Source of the DNA: Candidatus Borrarchaeum weybense
Lineage (GTDB): Archaea; Asgardarchaeota; Sifarchaeia; Borrarchaeales; Borrarchaeaceae
DNA length: 64,000 nucleotides
Reading direction: 5' to 3'
NCBI GenBank assembly: GCA_019057385.1
Contig: JAHQJS010000007.1
Span: 1 to 64,000, forward strand
The notes beneath the pieces were generated by a model. It was not told where the DNA came from. It did not search any database and was given only the letters and a program-made list of their open reading frames with translations. The position numbers and the translations under genes were made by a program. Positions 9,194-17,999 of the stretch are shown piece by piece (positions within the stretch are counted from its first letter, which is position 1; each line of letters opens with the position of its first letter).

Positions 9194-9481
9194 GTAAGTA
9201 CTCCCACATTTTTAACTGTTTTTGGTCTCTTGAAATATTCGATAGATTTGTTTATGATTCTTTATTCCAATATTCCATCAAAGTAGGGAAGAAAATTTCT
9301 GTATCTTTATAAAAAATGCATTATTGTTGCATGAGTTATTTTAATGCTGAGAAATGGTGTCCCTACCCATATTTTTTTATTTTTAGACATATCTTTGTCA
9401 TTTACAAGATAAAGAGAACACTTTAGACCTATTCCACTAGAACATATTTTGCGCGTGTAGTAATAACACAGGGGCAAAAAC

Positions 9482-10717
9482 ATGATTCGAAATGAGAGAA
9501 AATGGACTTATGAATTAATTGTTGAAAAGATTCCTCCCTTCAAATGGTTGCCTCGTCACTTCGATGTCCTGGCACAATTAATAATCATGGCAATTGTTGG
9601 CACTATAATAAACATCATTTTTCGTTTATCAGCAACGGTGCTGTTTTACGGTCTATTGGTAATTTTTGTTGTAATTTTATGGAGTGCTATTGCAATTTAT
9701 TACGGTCCAGCCCTTAGAAAATTACATCCTCCTATCAACTCTATTGAGAAAACAACCTTTGAGAAATATCGACAGCAGATGTTTGACTCTAAGATAATAC
9801 TTACAATTGGCTTGCTTATCTTCGGTGGTGGAATATTCTATTTCTTAACCCCTAATTTTGGATTAAACTCGTTTAGTGGTTGGCTAGATGGTAATTTAAA
9901 TCCAGTTTTATTGATCTTTGTATTCATTCTTTGGTGGGATGCGGCTTATCGAGCCGGATTAGGTCTTTACACATCAAGCCTAACCTTTTTTAAGAGTATA
10001 CAGCTTTACAACGCAGCAAAATTAAGGGGACCTTTGGAATACATGCCTATGGTCAATATAAGGACCTTCATAAAGGTAAGTTTAGCAAATCAATTATTCG
10101 GAACAGTGGCACTTCTCCTTCTACCAATATTTAAGGATGATAGGCTACTCCTCTCCGTTACAATTGGTTATTTTATTTTGGTTATTATGTTAGGCACTCT
10201 AGCTATAGGAGTTGTGGACGCTATTCCAAAACTTCCTCCTCATGTTCTTAAGCTCCTAAGAAATTCAGATTTTGCATATGTTGGCACTGTCGTGCCATTT
10301 AAGTTCACCCATGTTACACCTGTGATCTACGTATTTGATGGTCGGTCGTTATATTTCGCTACGTCTAAAAAATCCCAAAAGCTTAAAGATTTGGAGAAAA
10401 ACACAAAGATCGCATTTTTAGTTGACCACAGAGATCCTAATGAGAGTTATAACAATCAAGCATTATTAATTCATGGACGAGGAAAAGTCTACAACTTTAT
10501 TGAAACATTGATTCAAGGCATTCGCATGTTAAGAGCTAGACATCTCTTTACAAAAAAATACCCGCGCTATATGAGTGCGTATAAGAAGAAAGACAAAGAG
10601 GTGCCTTTAGCGTGGAAAACAAAACCATTCATCAGTCGAAAATTAGTTAGAGTGGATCCCGATAGAATGGTTTACTGGCATGGAGTTAAAATGATTGATA
10701 TTAGTGCAGCATTATAA
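9482..10717 (+). CDS. Membrane protein with C-terminal split-barrel (PNPOx-like) domain
   Basis: A 411-residue protein. The first 255 residues hold about six hydrophobic helices (for example near residues 33-50, 55-75, 110-125 and 140-155), with a Trp/Asp pair in FILWWDAAYRAG. From about residue 257 a PNPOx-like barrel follows: HVLKLLRNSDFAYVGTVVPF, then TPVIYVFDGRSLYFATS and KIAFLVDHRDPNESYNNQAL. A flavin- or F420-linked domain tied to the membrane suggests a redox or sensing role, which is inference. A start ATG lies seven bases after an AGGGG element. The next gene, 12 bases downstream, encodes the same soluble domain alone, so the two probably work together. Confidence 0.78.
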   Translation: MIRNERKWTYELIVEKIPPFKWLPRHFDVLAQLIIMAIVGTIINIIFRLSATVLFYGLLVIFVVILWSAIAIYYGPALRKLHPPINSIEKTTFEKYRQQMFDSKIILTIGLLIFGGGIFYFLTPNFGLNSFSGWLDGNLNPVLLIFVFILWWDAAYRAGLGLYTSSLTFFKSIQLYNAAKLRGPLEYMPMVNIRTFIKVSLANQLFGTVALLLLPIFKDDRLLLSVTIGYFILVIMLGTLAIGVVDAIPKLPPHVLKLLRNSDFAYVGTVVPFKFTHVTPVIYVFDGRSLYFATSKKSQKLKDLEKNTKIAFLVDHRDPNESYNNQALLIHGRGKVYNFIETLIQGIRMLRARHLFTKKYPRYMSAYKKKDKEVPLAWKTKPFISRKLVRVDPDRMVYWHGVKMIDISAAL

Positions 10718-10729
10718 GAGGCGAAAAAC

Positions 10730-11326
10730 ATGGAAAACATGACCCAACAAAAAATTCCGAAAAACATGTTAGATTTATTGGAAAACGGCACCTTTGCATA
10801 TCTATGTACCACAGACAAAAATTGGATGCCCCACATCGCCACGATATTTTATATATTTGATCTAAAGACACATGCGATTTACTTCATTACTTCTCCCACA
10901 TCGAAAAAATATCGAAACTTGCTAAATTATCCAAGACTTTCTTTGACCGTAGATAGGAGAGATATTCAAAATCCGTTCAATAATGAAGGACTCCTTGTGA
11001 GAGGAAAAGCATTACCAGTATATCAATTTTGGTCGCCAGAGCTAAAATTTACTTTAAATGCGATAGAACAAGACCAAAGAGGTTCTAATTTGTTCACGAG
11101 TTATATTAAACGAAGATATATTTCCCGTGAAGATTATAAAGCGTCAGAAACTATTTTACGTATACTTTCATTATTCCAAGAAAAATATCCTCAATTCCTC
11201 GCATCTCCAGGTCGAGATGTGGAGGTAGTGGCAGGTGGCTTAGAAAGAGTAATGATAGAACTACACATGATAAGTATTTCTTACTGGCGAGGTCCGAAAT
11301 TTAAAAAATTTAAAATGTCATCTTGA
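10730..11326 (+). CDS. Split-barrel (PNPOx-like) flavoprotein
   Basis: A 198-residue protein homologous to the C-terminal domain of the preceding gene: NMLDLLENGTFAYLCTTDKN, PHIATIFYIFDLKTHAIYFI and LSLTVDRRDIQNPFNNEGLL align with it segment by segment, including the DRRD..NN pair. A flavin-dependent or flavin-storing function is likely from the family, but no substrate can be named. The 12-base gap from the preceding gene supports an operon. The downstream 250 bases before the moaD-like gene hold no supported gene. Confidence 0.78.
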   Translation: MENMTQQKIPKNMLDLLENGTFAYLCTTDKNWMPHIATIFYIFDLKTHAIYFITSPTSKKYRNLLNYPRLSLTVDRRDIQNPFNNEGLLVRGKALPVYQFWSPELKFTLNAIEQDQRGSNLFTSYIKRRYISREDYKASETILRILSLFQEKYPQFLASPGRDVEVVAGGLERVMIELHMISISYWRGPKFKKFKMSS

Positions 11327-11576
11327 TCGATAAGAGACTTAAACATTCTCAAGTCATCCCGTTATTATGTAATTCTCTATTATTTTAAACGAATTAATGA
11401 ATGCATAATGAAAGCATCTGGAAAAATAGTTGTTATAGAGCCATTTCTTCTTTTTCCTGCAATTTTTCTCTTGAGCCTTGATGATTTCATAGACTGTTTG
11501 AAATTCCTCAAACCTTGTATATGATGATTGATATAAGTTGAATTCGATATTTTCCAGGGTCTGAAACCCCTTATGA

Positions 11577-11867
11577 TTAACCTCCAGCAACTGGAGGAAA
11601 TATAAGGACTTCATCGCCGTTTTTAAGTGATGTATCAAGTTTTTGCAATGAATTAATGTTATTTCCGTTTACCATGACTACCCAATGATGTTTAAGCTGA
11701 TTAGAATTAGGATCCATAATTTTTTCGCGAAATCCATTTCCAAATTTTCTAAATAATGTTTCCAAGAGATTCTTAACTTTAGAATGTTCATCCAGTTCTA
11801 CTGATAACTCTTTTATTCCTAAAAAATCTCTTAGCATTGCCAACGGCTTAACATGAACAGCAATCAT
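11577..11867 (-). CDS. MoaD/ThiS-like ubiquitin-fold sulfur carrier
   Basis: A 96-residue beta-grasp protein ending exactly in FPPVAGG, the di-glycine tail that an E1-like enzyme adenylates and thiocarboxylates. The segment VKPLAMLRDFLGIKEL at the N-terminus and NGDEVLIFPPVAGG at the end match MoaD/SAMP-type proteins. It is the last gene of a minus-strand cassette with a TusA-like and a ThiF/MoeB-like gene, the natural partners. It could supply sulfur for molybdopterin, thiamine or tRNA, or be conjugated to proteins as an archaeal SAMP. No MoaE or ThiG is seen next to it, so the end product is open. Confidence 0.87.
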   Translation of the reverse strand: MIAVHVKPLAMLRDFLGIKELSVELDEHSKVKNLLETLFRKFGNGFREKIMDPNSNQLKHHWVVMVNGNNINSLQKLDTSLKNGDEVLIFPPVAGG

Positions 11868-11881
11868 ATTCTTTATCCCTC

Positions 11882-12121
11882 CTAAGATTTTTGAATTGTA
11901 ATTTTATACTTGTTCCCTTCAATACATTCAACGCTAATGATTTTCCCTAAGTTTTGTGCCATAACACTTTTTGGAACATTATCGACTGATGGAAGGTAAT
12001 CTACGATTACTTCTAATATTCCTGAATCCATTTCTTCCAAATATGTCTTGGTCAGAACAAAGGTAAATGGGCATTGATAGCCTTGTAAATCAATTACCTT
12101 TCGCATATTTTCTTGGTTCAT
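11882..12121 (-). CDS. TusA/SirA-like sulfur-transfer protein
   Basis: A 79-residue protein with the TusA fold. The sulfur-binding motif is at residues 16-19 of VIDLQGYQCPFTFVLTK, where the catalytic Cys is present but the usual CPxP reads CPFT. Members of the family carry persulfide sulfur between desulfurases and acceptors. It lies between the E1-like and MoaD-like genes, 18 and 14 bases from them, so it may hand sulfur to the adenylated carrier. That chain of transfer is inferred from gene order. Confidence 0.85.
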   Translation of the reverse strand: MNQENMRKVIDLQGYQCPFTFVLTKTYLEEMDSGILEVIVDYLPSVDNVPKSVMAQNLGKIISVECIEGNKYKITIQKS

Positions 12122-12139
12122 TAAAGCCCTCCTTTCAGA

Positions 12140-12973
12140 TTATCTGTCATTAGGTAATTCACACACATCATAAGATTCGTAATCATAGTTATTAACTAAA
12201 TCAACCGATAAATCACTGCAAGCCTTACAATTTCGATCTTTGGCTATATTCACAATAGTTGAAGACATTGAAAGCACATCAAAGATAAGCATGCGTCCAG
12301 TCAAAAGATCTCCTATACCCAATAAATATTTTAACGCTTCGCTAGCTTGTAAAGAACCAAATAATCCTGTTACCGCACCTAGAATACCCGCTTCTTGGCA
12401 TGATGGAATTAAACCTGGTGGTGGAGGATCTGGAAAAATACAACGATAACAATTTGAATTGCCTGGGACGACAGTTAATAATTGTCCTTCAAATCTCAAT
12501 ACTCCAGCAATCGTGAATGGCTTTCTTAAAGAGACACATGCATCATTTATTAAAAATTTCGTTGCAAAGTTATCAGATCCTTCTAATATGAAATCAAATT
12601 TGTCAATTATTTGATAAACATTTTTCTTTGTTATTCGATCTTGAATCGATGTTACTACCACATCTGGGTTAAGGGCTTCCAATTTTTCTGTTGCAGAAAC
12701 TGTTTTTGGCTTACCAACATCATTTGAAAAATGGAGAATCTGGCGTTGTAAATTTGAGATATCCACTTTGTCCATATCTACAATTCCAACCTCTCCAACG
12801 CCTGCTGCTACCAAATAGTATGCGGCGGGAGACCCTAATCCACCAGCACCGATAATCAGTACTTTAGACTCAAGTAGTTTTTTTTGTCCTTTTGCCCCTA
12901 CGTTTGGCAAAATGATTTGGCGGCTATACCTTTGTAATTGATCCATTGTAAACTCGAAGGGAAGCTGGGTCAA
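12140..12973 (-). CDS. E1-like adenylyltransferase, ThiF/MoeB/HesA family
   Basis: An enzyme of about 277 residues that adenylates the C-terminal Gly of a ubiquitin-fold carrier. Visible features are RYSRQIILPNVGAKGQKKL, the nucleotide-binding GAGGLGSPAA, the DxDxVDISNLQRQ motif, the zinc-site pairs CYRC and CKAC, and a likely catalytic Cys in PSCQEAGILG. A GTG at 12982 would add three residues. The TTG at 12973 is preferred because a GAGGTG Shine-Dalgarno lies six bases before it. It is the first gene of the cassette with the TusA-like and MoaD-like proteins, which are its expected substrates or partners. Confidence 0.9.
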   Translation of the reverse strand: MTQLPFEFTMDQLQRYSRQIILPNVGAKGQKKLLESKVLIIGAGGLGSPAAYYLVAAGVGEVGIVDMDKVDISNLQRQILHFSNDVGKPKTVSATEKLEALNPDVVVTSIQDRITKKNVYQIIDKFDFILEGSDNFATKFLINDACVSLRKPFTIAGVLRFEGQLLTVVPGNSNCYRCIFPDPPPPGLIPSCQEAGILGAVTGLFGSLQASEALKYLLGIGDLLTGRMLIFDVLSMSSTIVNIAKDRNCKACSDLSVDLVNNYDYESYDVCELPNDR

Positions 12974-13247
12974 ATTGCACACCTCAATTAATTATTCTTA
13001 TGACAGTGGCATATAAACCTTTGTATAGTGCTATTGTTGTTGCTGGACTTAATGTAAACGCAAACGTTATTTTAAAAAAGCAAATTTTAGGAATCATGAT
13101 AATGCTGAGAAATGTGCTCATCAGAGATATCTAAACTCATTACGTCAATCCTAAACTAAGAGCATGAACTATTAAGACTGCCAAATGTCCCTGCGTTAAA
13201 ATGTAAATCAAATAAGGCGCAAAAAAAATTTAAAGGGTTCTGATTCT

Positions 13248-14231
13248 TTAGACGTTGCTTTGTTCTTTTTTCACTTTCTGTTGATAGTATCTTACAATCT
13301 CCTGTGCATTCCTCTCTAATAAATACCTCTCATTACTTCTTATCGGATTATTCCTGAGATCCAGCACTTGGAGGTTACTGAGAAGCTCCAACTCTCTAAT
13401 CTCTTTAATCTTATTCCAACTAAGTACCAGTGTCAGAAGGTTAGTAAGAGGCTCTAATCCCCTAATTTCCTCTATTTGATTGCCTCCAAGATCTAGTATT
13501 TGGAGCTTAGTGAGATTTTCTAATCCACCAATTTCTTTTATTTGATTACCACTGAGCTCTAGCTCTCGGATGTTAGTAAGTGTCTCCAAAGCCTTGATCT
13601 CTTCTATCTGATTCATCTTAAGTGACAATATTTTTAGACTAGTGAGACGCTTCAATCCTCTAATCTCTTTAATCCTATTCCAACCAAGCGCTAGTGTTTG
13701 AAGATCAGTGAGGTATGCTAATCCTTTAATTTCTTCTATCTGATTTCGCTCGAGGTATAATTCCTTAAGGTTAATGAGGTGCTCCAAACCCTTAATTTCT
13801 TCTATCTGATTGCTAATAAGTTCTAGTGTTTGGAGTTCTGTAAGGTTCTCTAACCCCTCGATCTCTGCTATCCGATTTAAACTAATATGGAGTTTTTTTA
13901 GACTAGTGAGATGCTCCAATCCTTTAATCTCTTTTATCTGGTTGTCCCAAAGAAAAAGTTTTTCTAAGCGAGTAAGTGTCTCCAGTCCCTTGATTTCTGT
14001 AATCCGATTTTTCCAAAGGAACAATTTTTTTAGATGAGTAAGCTTTTCTAGCCCCGTGATCTCTTCTATCTGATTATGACTCAGATCTAGTTCTTGGAGA
14101 GATTTTAGATTCTCTAAACCCTTAATCTCACTGATATCAGTAATTTCTTTTCTACTAAGGTCGAGGATATTATCTCTTACATTATATTTTTCTCCTCTAA
14201 CTGTCACAAAATTTTTTGTCATAAGTTTCAT
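13248..14231 (-). CDS. Leucine-rich repeat protein, SDS22-like
   Basis: A 327-residue protein made almost wholly of about twelve 22-residue leucine-rich repeats with consensus LxxLxxLxLxxNxIxEIxGLE, the SDS22-like class typical of eukaryotic protein phosphatase regulators. Repeats start near residue 40. The C-terminal cap holds NPIRSNERYLL. There is no signal peptide or membrane helix, so it is probably cytoplasmic and acts by protein binding. The repeats are similar at DNA level but diverged. A second ATG three codons in (14222) could be the true start. It stands alone, with about 80 bases to the next gene. Its partner is unknown. Confidence 0.88.
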   Translation of the reverse strand: MKLMTKNFVTVRGEKYNVRDNILDLSRKEITDISEIKGLENLKSLQELDLSHNQIEEITGLEKLTHLKKLFLWKNRITEIKGLETLTRLEKLFLWDNQIKEIKGLEHLTSLKKLHISLNRIAEIEGLENLTELQTLELISNQIEEIKGLEHLINLKELYLERNQIEEIKGLAYLTDLQTLALGWNRIKEIRGLKRLTSLKILSLKMNQIEEIKALETLTNIRELELSGNQIKEIGGLENLTKLQILDLGGNQIEEIRGLEPLTNLLTLVLSWNKIKEIRELELLSNLQVLDLRNNPIRSNERYLLERNAQEIVRYYQQKVKKEQSNV

Positions 14232-14312
14232 CGCCTATTATAAAAGTATATAACAAATATGAGCTACCTCAAGCAAAATCATCGAGGCTTCCTGCTTAGA
14301 GCTGTTGCTAAT

Positions 14313-15539
14313 TTATGGTAATCTTCCCATTATTTCTTCCGTGACTATCTTTTTCTTGAGGAGGTATTCCATAGTTCCCATACTCGCATATTTTGGGCCA
14401 GAGATCACTTTAGAAAAAGCATCTATTATGCGATCTATTCCTGGCATATATATGAGTCGATGTAGTATATTTGGCGCTGCTTCTAAGTAACTTGGTATTT
14501 CGGAGCCGATTAATATAGCTTTGTCCTCTCCAATTGAAAGAATTGCCTTTGGAAAATCTGTTGTATATTGTATGACATGAGTAAAGGATGGTTTGTGACC
14601 ATAAGCGATCAAACCTATGTTTTTAGCAACAGTCTTAGCTTCTTCTAAGGCTTCAGCAGCCATTTTTTGGGCTATTGTTCCATTAATTTTTATAAAAGCA
14701 GCGTCTCCAATTGCAAAAGAGTCCGCACTTCCTTTTATCAATAATCTTTCATCAACCTCAATATAACCTTTATATAAGTTTGCGCCAATAATTTTGGAGG
14801 TAATTTCAGGGCTCTGAACTCCAGCAGCCCAAATTGTTATATCTGCTTCAACAGTGCTACCGTCTTCGAGAATGCATCTTTCTTTCTCTATTTCTTTTAC
14901 TCCTTTCCCTAATAGAAAGTTTGTGCCACGTGAAATGAAATATTCATGTGCGATCTTTCGAGCTAAATCGTTGTTGTACATGGGCATTATTGAGTTCATT
15001 TTGTCGACTACAGTAACTTTACCATTCCTATTTTTGATCTTGAAAAAATCGAGTAGTTCAGCCACAATTTCTAGACCTACAAATCCTGCTCCTACAACTA
15101 CAATGTTAGGGTTTTCCAAATCCAATTGTATCAGTTTTTCGTGAATATTTATAAAATCAGATAGAGTATGAGCTGGAAGCGCAAGATTTGCTCCTATAAC
15201 ATTAAAAAAGTTAGGTTTTACACCTACGACCACGACCAAGACATCATAAGTTTTTTCCTTTCCATTAACTTTTAACTTTTTTCTATTTAAGTCGATGCTT
15301 TCAACATTGCCCACTGTTAGCTCAAAATCCCATTGTCTAGAAGCATTTTTAAGATCATATGAAAGTTCTTCGACTTTTATTTTTTCACTTATGATCTCTG
15401 CGCATCCTATTATATTCTCAAAGTACTTTTTATTAGTTATTAGTTCAATTTCTATATTTTCAACCTTTCTAAGTATTAGCTGTCTTAAAGTCTCTGTCCC
15501 ACCATAGCCTCCGCCAATTATTACTATCTTCTTGTTCAT
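14313..15539 (-). CDS. NDH-2-like FAD/NAD(P) oxidoreductase
   Basis: A protein of about 408 residues of the pyridine nucleotide-disulfide oxidoreductase superfamily. It begins KKIVIIGGGYGGTETL (FAD Rossmann motif), has the NAD-binding motif VVVGAGFVGLEIVAEL near residue 155, and the second FAD motif FAIGDAAFI near residue 280. This layout fits type II NADH:quinone dehydrogenases and their sulfide:quinone relatives. No CxxC redox pair is seen, which argues against a disulfide reductase. The ATG at 15539 is chosen over 15551 because GGTGAT stands just before it. It might feed electrons to quinone alongside the nuo complex; this is inference. Confidence 0.85.
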   Translation of the reverse strand: MNKKIVIIGGGYGGTETLRQLILRKVENIEIELITNKKYFENIIGCAEIISEKIKVEELSYDLKNASRQWDFELTVGNVESIDLNRKKLKVNGKEKTYDVLVVVVGVKPNFFNVIGANLALPAHTLSDFINIHEKLIQLDLENPNIVVVGAGFVGLEIVAELLDFFKIKNRNGKVTVVDKMNSIMPMYNNDLARKIAHEYFISRGTNFLLGKGVKEIEKERCILEDGSTVEADITIWAAGVQSPEITSKIIGANLYKGYIEVDERLLIKGSADSFAIGDAAFIKINGTIAQKMAAEALEEAKTVAKNIGLIAYGHKPSFTHVIQYTTDFPKAILSIGEDKAILIGSEIPSYLEAAPNILHRLIYMPGIDRIIDAFSKVISGPKYASMGTMEYLLKKKIVTEEIMGRLP

Positions 15540-15819
15540 CCAATCACCCAAATAATTTTACGAAAATATATATTCTTTTTAAATTTTGATTTTAAAAAAT
15601 CCAAATACTTTTTGCTTTAATTCCAATTTGATTCTAGTGGTTTGTTTAAAGTGAGTTACTATGCTGTAATATGTGTCAAGTGGTTATTATGTGTCCTTTA
15701 TTTCAATTAGTCTTTGATTAATTCAAAAAAGGACGAATTCCTGTAAAATAAACTACGATATCATTCATTGCATGTATGCGTTATTTCATCGCCAACTCAG
15801 GACGATATTATCAATTCGT

Positions 15820-16008
15820 TTACTCGCTTCCTTTCCTAGGATAACTTTTAACAATTTTAGCTGCTATAATCTGCGCTTTAATAGCGTCTTCAACTGTTAA
15901 TGGCTTTTTTCCTTGAATAATGCATTCTATAAAGTATAAATCGTTTTATGTCATCTCAATAAAAGAATAACCGAAAATATCAAAGAACAGAGAATCACAA
16001 AAATGCAT
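15820..16008 (-). pseudogene. Broken C-terminal remnant of a Gfo/Idh/MocA-family dehydrogenase
   Basis: Between the larE stop and the NDH-2-like gene the minus strand keeps a coding-like stretch without a start. It reads DIFGYSFIEMT, then an in-frame TAA (15946-15948), then NDLYFIECIIQGKKPLTVED and AIKAQIIAAKIVKSY to a stop at 15820-15822. The FIECI..GKxP..x.EDAxxA..I pattern is the typical C-terminal end of Gfo/Idh/MocA sugar dehydrogenases. The catalytic and Rossmann parts are missing, and larE now occupies the upstream side. The internal stop could be a single change from CAA. It was not found as an ORF because it has no start and is interrupted. Confidence 0.7.
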
Positions 16009-16016
16009 CTAAGAAT

Positions 16017-16823
16017 CTATTTTTGTTTCCATTTTTGTGGTACCATCGGTTTATATCCCTCAAGATCTAAATACACGTGTTTATATCCTAGATCCTTTAG
16101 GTGTGTAACTATTTTATTTATTGTTTCGTTATCAAATAGTTTATCAAATTCATTATGTCCAATTTCTATTTTAGCAAAATCATCATAGTCACGCACACGT
16201 AAAACACGAACGTCCTTTAAAACTTCCCGAACAAACTTTTCTGCCTTCCCTACGCGAAATATTTTTTCTTCGGTAATTATTTGACCATAAGGTATTCTAG
16301 AGGAAAGACATGCTAAAGGAGGCTTGTTTGCAAAAGAAAACCCACGAGATTGTGCAATTTGTCTTATTTCTGGTTTTGTAATACCGGCCTCGGCTAAGGG
16401 GCTTCTGATGCCCAATTCTTTTAATGCAACATAACCAGGTCTATGTTCTTTCAATTCAGAGGCGTTAGTTCCATCAATAATAAGGTCTGCTCCTTCTTGA
16501 GCCCGAAACTCACTTAAAACTTCAAATAACGCTTTCTTACAGTAATAACACCTATTCTCTGGATTTTTTGCAAATTCTGGATGTGCTAATTCGTCAACTT
16601 CTATGATGATATGGGTGATACCCATTTCTTCTGCAATTCTCTTCGCATCTTCGATTTCGCCAAGTGGAACAGTTTGTGAGTTAGCAGTGATAGCTAAGAC
16701 TTTTTTAGCAACATCTTTTGCCAATAAAGCAATTGTCGAACTATCCACTCCTCCAGAAAACGCTACAACTACCGTCTTATCTCGCAAGATATCGTAAACA
16801 CGTTCAATCTTTTCTTCAAGCAT
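16017..16823 (-). CDS. larE: LarE-type ATP-dependent sacrificial sulfur transferase
   Basis: A 268-residue PP-loop ATPase. The motif SGGVDSS (residues 23-29) binds ATP. LarE proteins adenylate a pyridinium dicarboxylic acid mononucleotide and insert sulfur to build the nickel-pincer cofactor of lactate racemase-type enzymes. The conserved Cys of the PLACLSSRIPYG motif is C172, the sacrificial Cys position. C92 and C95 in RCYYCKK give three Cys in total, as in LarE variants reported to use a [4Fe-4S] cluster for sulfur transfer instead. No larA, larB or larC is adjacent. A GAGGTG element lies nine bases before the ATG. The nearby E1/TusA/MoaD cassette is another sulfur-transfer set but not in the same operon. 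Confidence 0.88.
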   Translation of the reverse strand: MLEEKIERVYDILRDKTVVVAFSGGVDSSTIALLAKDVAKKVLAITANSQTVPLGEIEDAKRIAEEMGITHIIIEVDELAHPEFAKNPENRCYYCKKALFEVLSEFRAQEGADLIIDGTNASELKEHRPGYVALKELGIRSPLAEAGITKPEIRQIAQSRGFSFANKPPLACLSSRIPYGQIITEEKIFRVGKAEKFVREVLKDVRVLRVRDYDDFAKIEIGHNEFDKLFDNETINKIVTHLKDLGYKHVYLDLEGYKPMVPQKWKQK

Positions 16824-17427
16824 CTTAAGTTACACCTCTCTACCATATATGACACTGGAATACAATATAAATAAGAGTTTCGACATAAGCAAATTTAGAA
16901 ATTCTAATAAAAATCTTAAAATCTTTCATAATTAGAAAGAACTCATTTACAGCACCGAAAATATCATTAAAAGACGATTGACTAAGGATAAACTTCATAA
17001 CTTAAATTACTCAGTCTGTTATTATTTTCCAATGTTTTCCACAGTTTTTTGCAGTACCTTCTTTAGAGAAATGCCCTACTTCCTTTAATCGATTCTTCTG
17101 AATATGGCTCATTAGTACTTAAAAGCCAACAAGATCTAGAAGAAAAATGTAAAAATATGTTGAAAGAATGAGTCCGAATTTGATTATCCATTCAGCATCC
17201 TACGATCTATTGAGTCTTATGAAGCCTTTGGAGAGATATCTTTCCAAGATTTCTTGTTATGTTAACATCTGCGTGAAAATTGTAATCTGTTATCTTTTAT
17301 TAAGGAGATAGAACATTCATAAGGCAACATGTTGCTTGAAATACAAATTCGAAAGAACATTTAGTTTGAAGTTCTAGTTATCAAAAAAGAGGAAGACAAA
17401 TTAGAAGATTCTACAAGACAACAAAAA
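16824..17427. other. 600-base stretch with no supported gene
   Basis: I see no conserved coding frame on either strand. The minus strand has a 33-codon open frame in the middle (from the ATG near 17114 to a TGA near 17013) with no recognisable domain, and other short frames are broken by stops. The base composition and the nearby dehydrogenase remnant suggest decayed sequence. Promoters for larE must lie at its left end. Confidence 0.4.
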
Positions 17428-17664
17428 TCATTTTGACTTCATTTGTTCAAATTCTATCTCTGCTTGGATTTCGTGAAGTTGAGCTCGCAACTTCGCCTCA
17501 TGTGCCTTTTCTTGTTCTATCAACAAAGAAAACAGCCTTTGAGTGTTCTCAGTTATTGCTTTCAGAAATGCTTCAGTGTAATAGCGCATAGAGGCTTGTT
17601 CACGAGCGATAGCAATTGTGATTATTTCCTTCATTTCTTCCAACTCTTTTATTTTACTAGACAT
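17428..17664 (-). CDS. Two-helix half-ferritin-like protein (copy 1)
   Basis: A protein of about 78 residues with two long helices. The first carries AREQASMRYYTEA and the second LIEQEKAHEAKLR, together an E...YY / E-x-x-H pattern like one half of a rubrerythrin or ferritin-like di-iron site. In encapsulated-ferritin-type proteins such two-helix chains pair to build the full metal centre. That arrangement is inferred here. The ATG at 17664 is chosen over the GTG six bases upstream because GAGGTG lies five bases before it. A close paralogue lies 74 bases upstream. No encapsulin shell gene is visible. Confidence 0.72.
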   Translation of the reverse strand: MSSKIKELEEMKEIITIAIAREQASMRYYTEAFLKAITENTQRLFSLLIEQEKAHEAKLRAQLHEIQAEIEFEQMKSK

Positions 17665-17738
17665 ACGCACACCTCATTTGTTATTACTTAAAGAATTAGT
17701 TCTCATATTAATGCAAGCAGATCCTCGATTTGCAATTT

Positions 17739-17975
17739 CTATTTCAGTTTCTTTCGTTCCGCTTCTATAATTGATTGGATTTCGTTAATATGACTTCTAA
17801 TCTTTATCACATGTCCTTTCTCTTCTTCTAACAAGGTCCAAATCATTTTTTGGGCCCTTTCGGTCGTCGCTTTTTGGTAGATTTCCGTATAATAGAGTAC
17901 AGTACTTTGTTCGCGGGCTAAGGCGATGGACAATATTTCAGCCATTTCTTCCAACTCTTTAATTCTTTTCGACAA
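17739..17975 (-). CDS. Two-helix half-ferritin-like protein (copy 2)
   Basis: A protein of about 78 residues that aligns end to end with the next downstream gene: KRIKELEEMAEILSIALARE, QSTVLYYTEIYQKA, then LLEEEKGHVIKIRSH. The E-x-x-H on the second helix and the Glu plus Tyr pair on the first are kept. The start is probably TTG at 17975, because a GGGGTG stretch stands six bases ahead of it; GTG at 17981 is the alternative. The two copies suggest a hetero- or homo-dimeric iron or oxygen-handling protein, close to the Fur/rubrerythrin genes. Function is inferred only from the ferritin-like pattern. Confidence 0.72.
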   Translation of the reverse strand: MSKRIKELEEMAEILSIALAREQSTVLYYTEIYQKATTERAQKMIWTLLEEEKGHVIKIRSHINEIQSIIEAERKKLK

Positions 17976-17999
17976 ATTCACACCCCTAATGTAATAACT

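Noticed and set aside
11354-11638. 94-codon minus-strand frame overlapping the moaD-like end
   Set aside because: Its first 20 codons overlap the MoaD-like gene in another frame, there is no ribosome site and the composition looks random.
9342-13115. The 15-base word TAATGCTGAGAAATG occurs twice (near 9342 and 13100)
   Set aside because: In 64 kb of AT-rich DNA a few repeated 15-mers are expected by chance, and the flanks are unrelated. C/D-box RNA motifs were checked and are incomplete.
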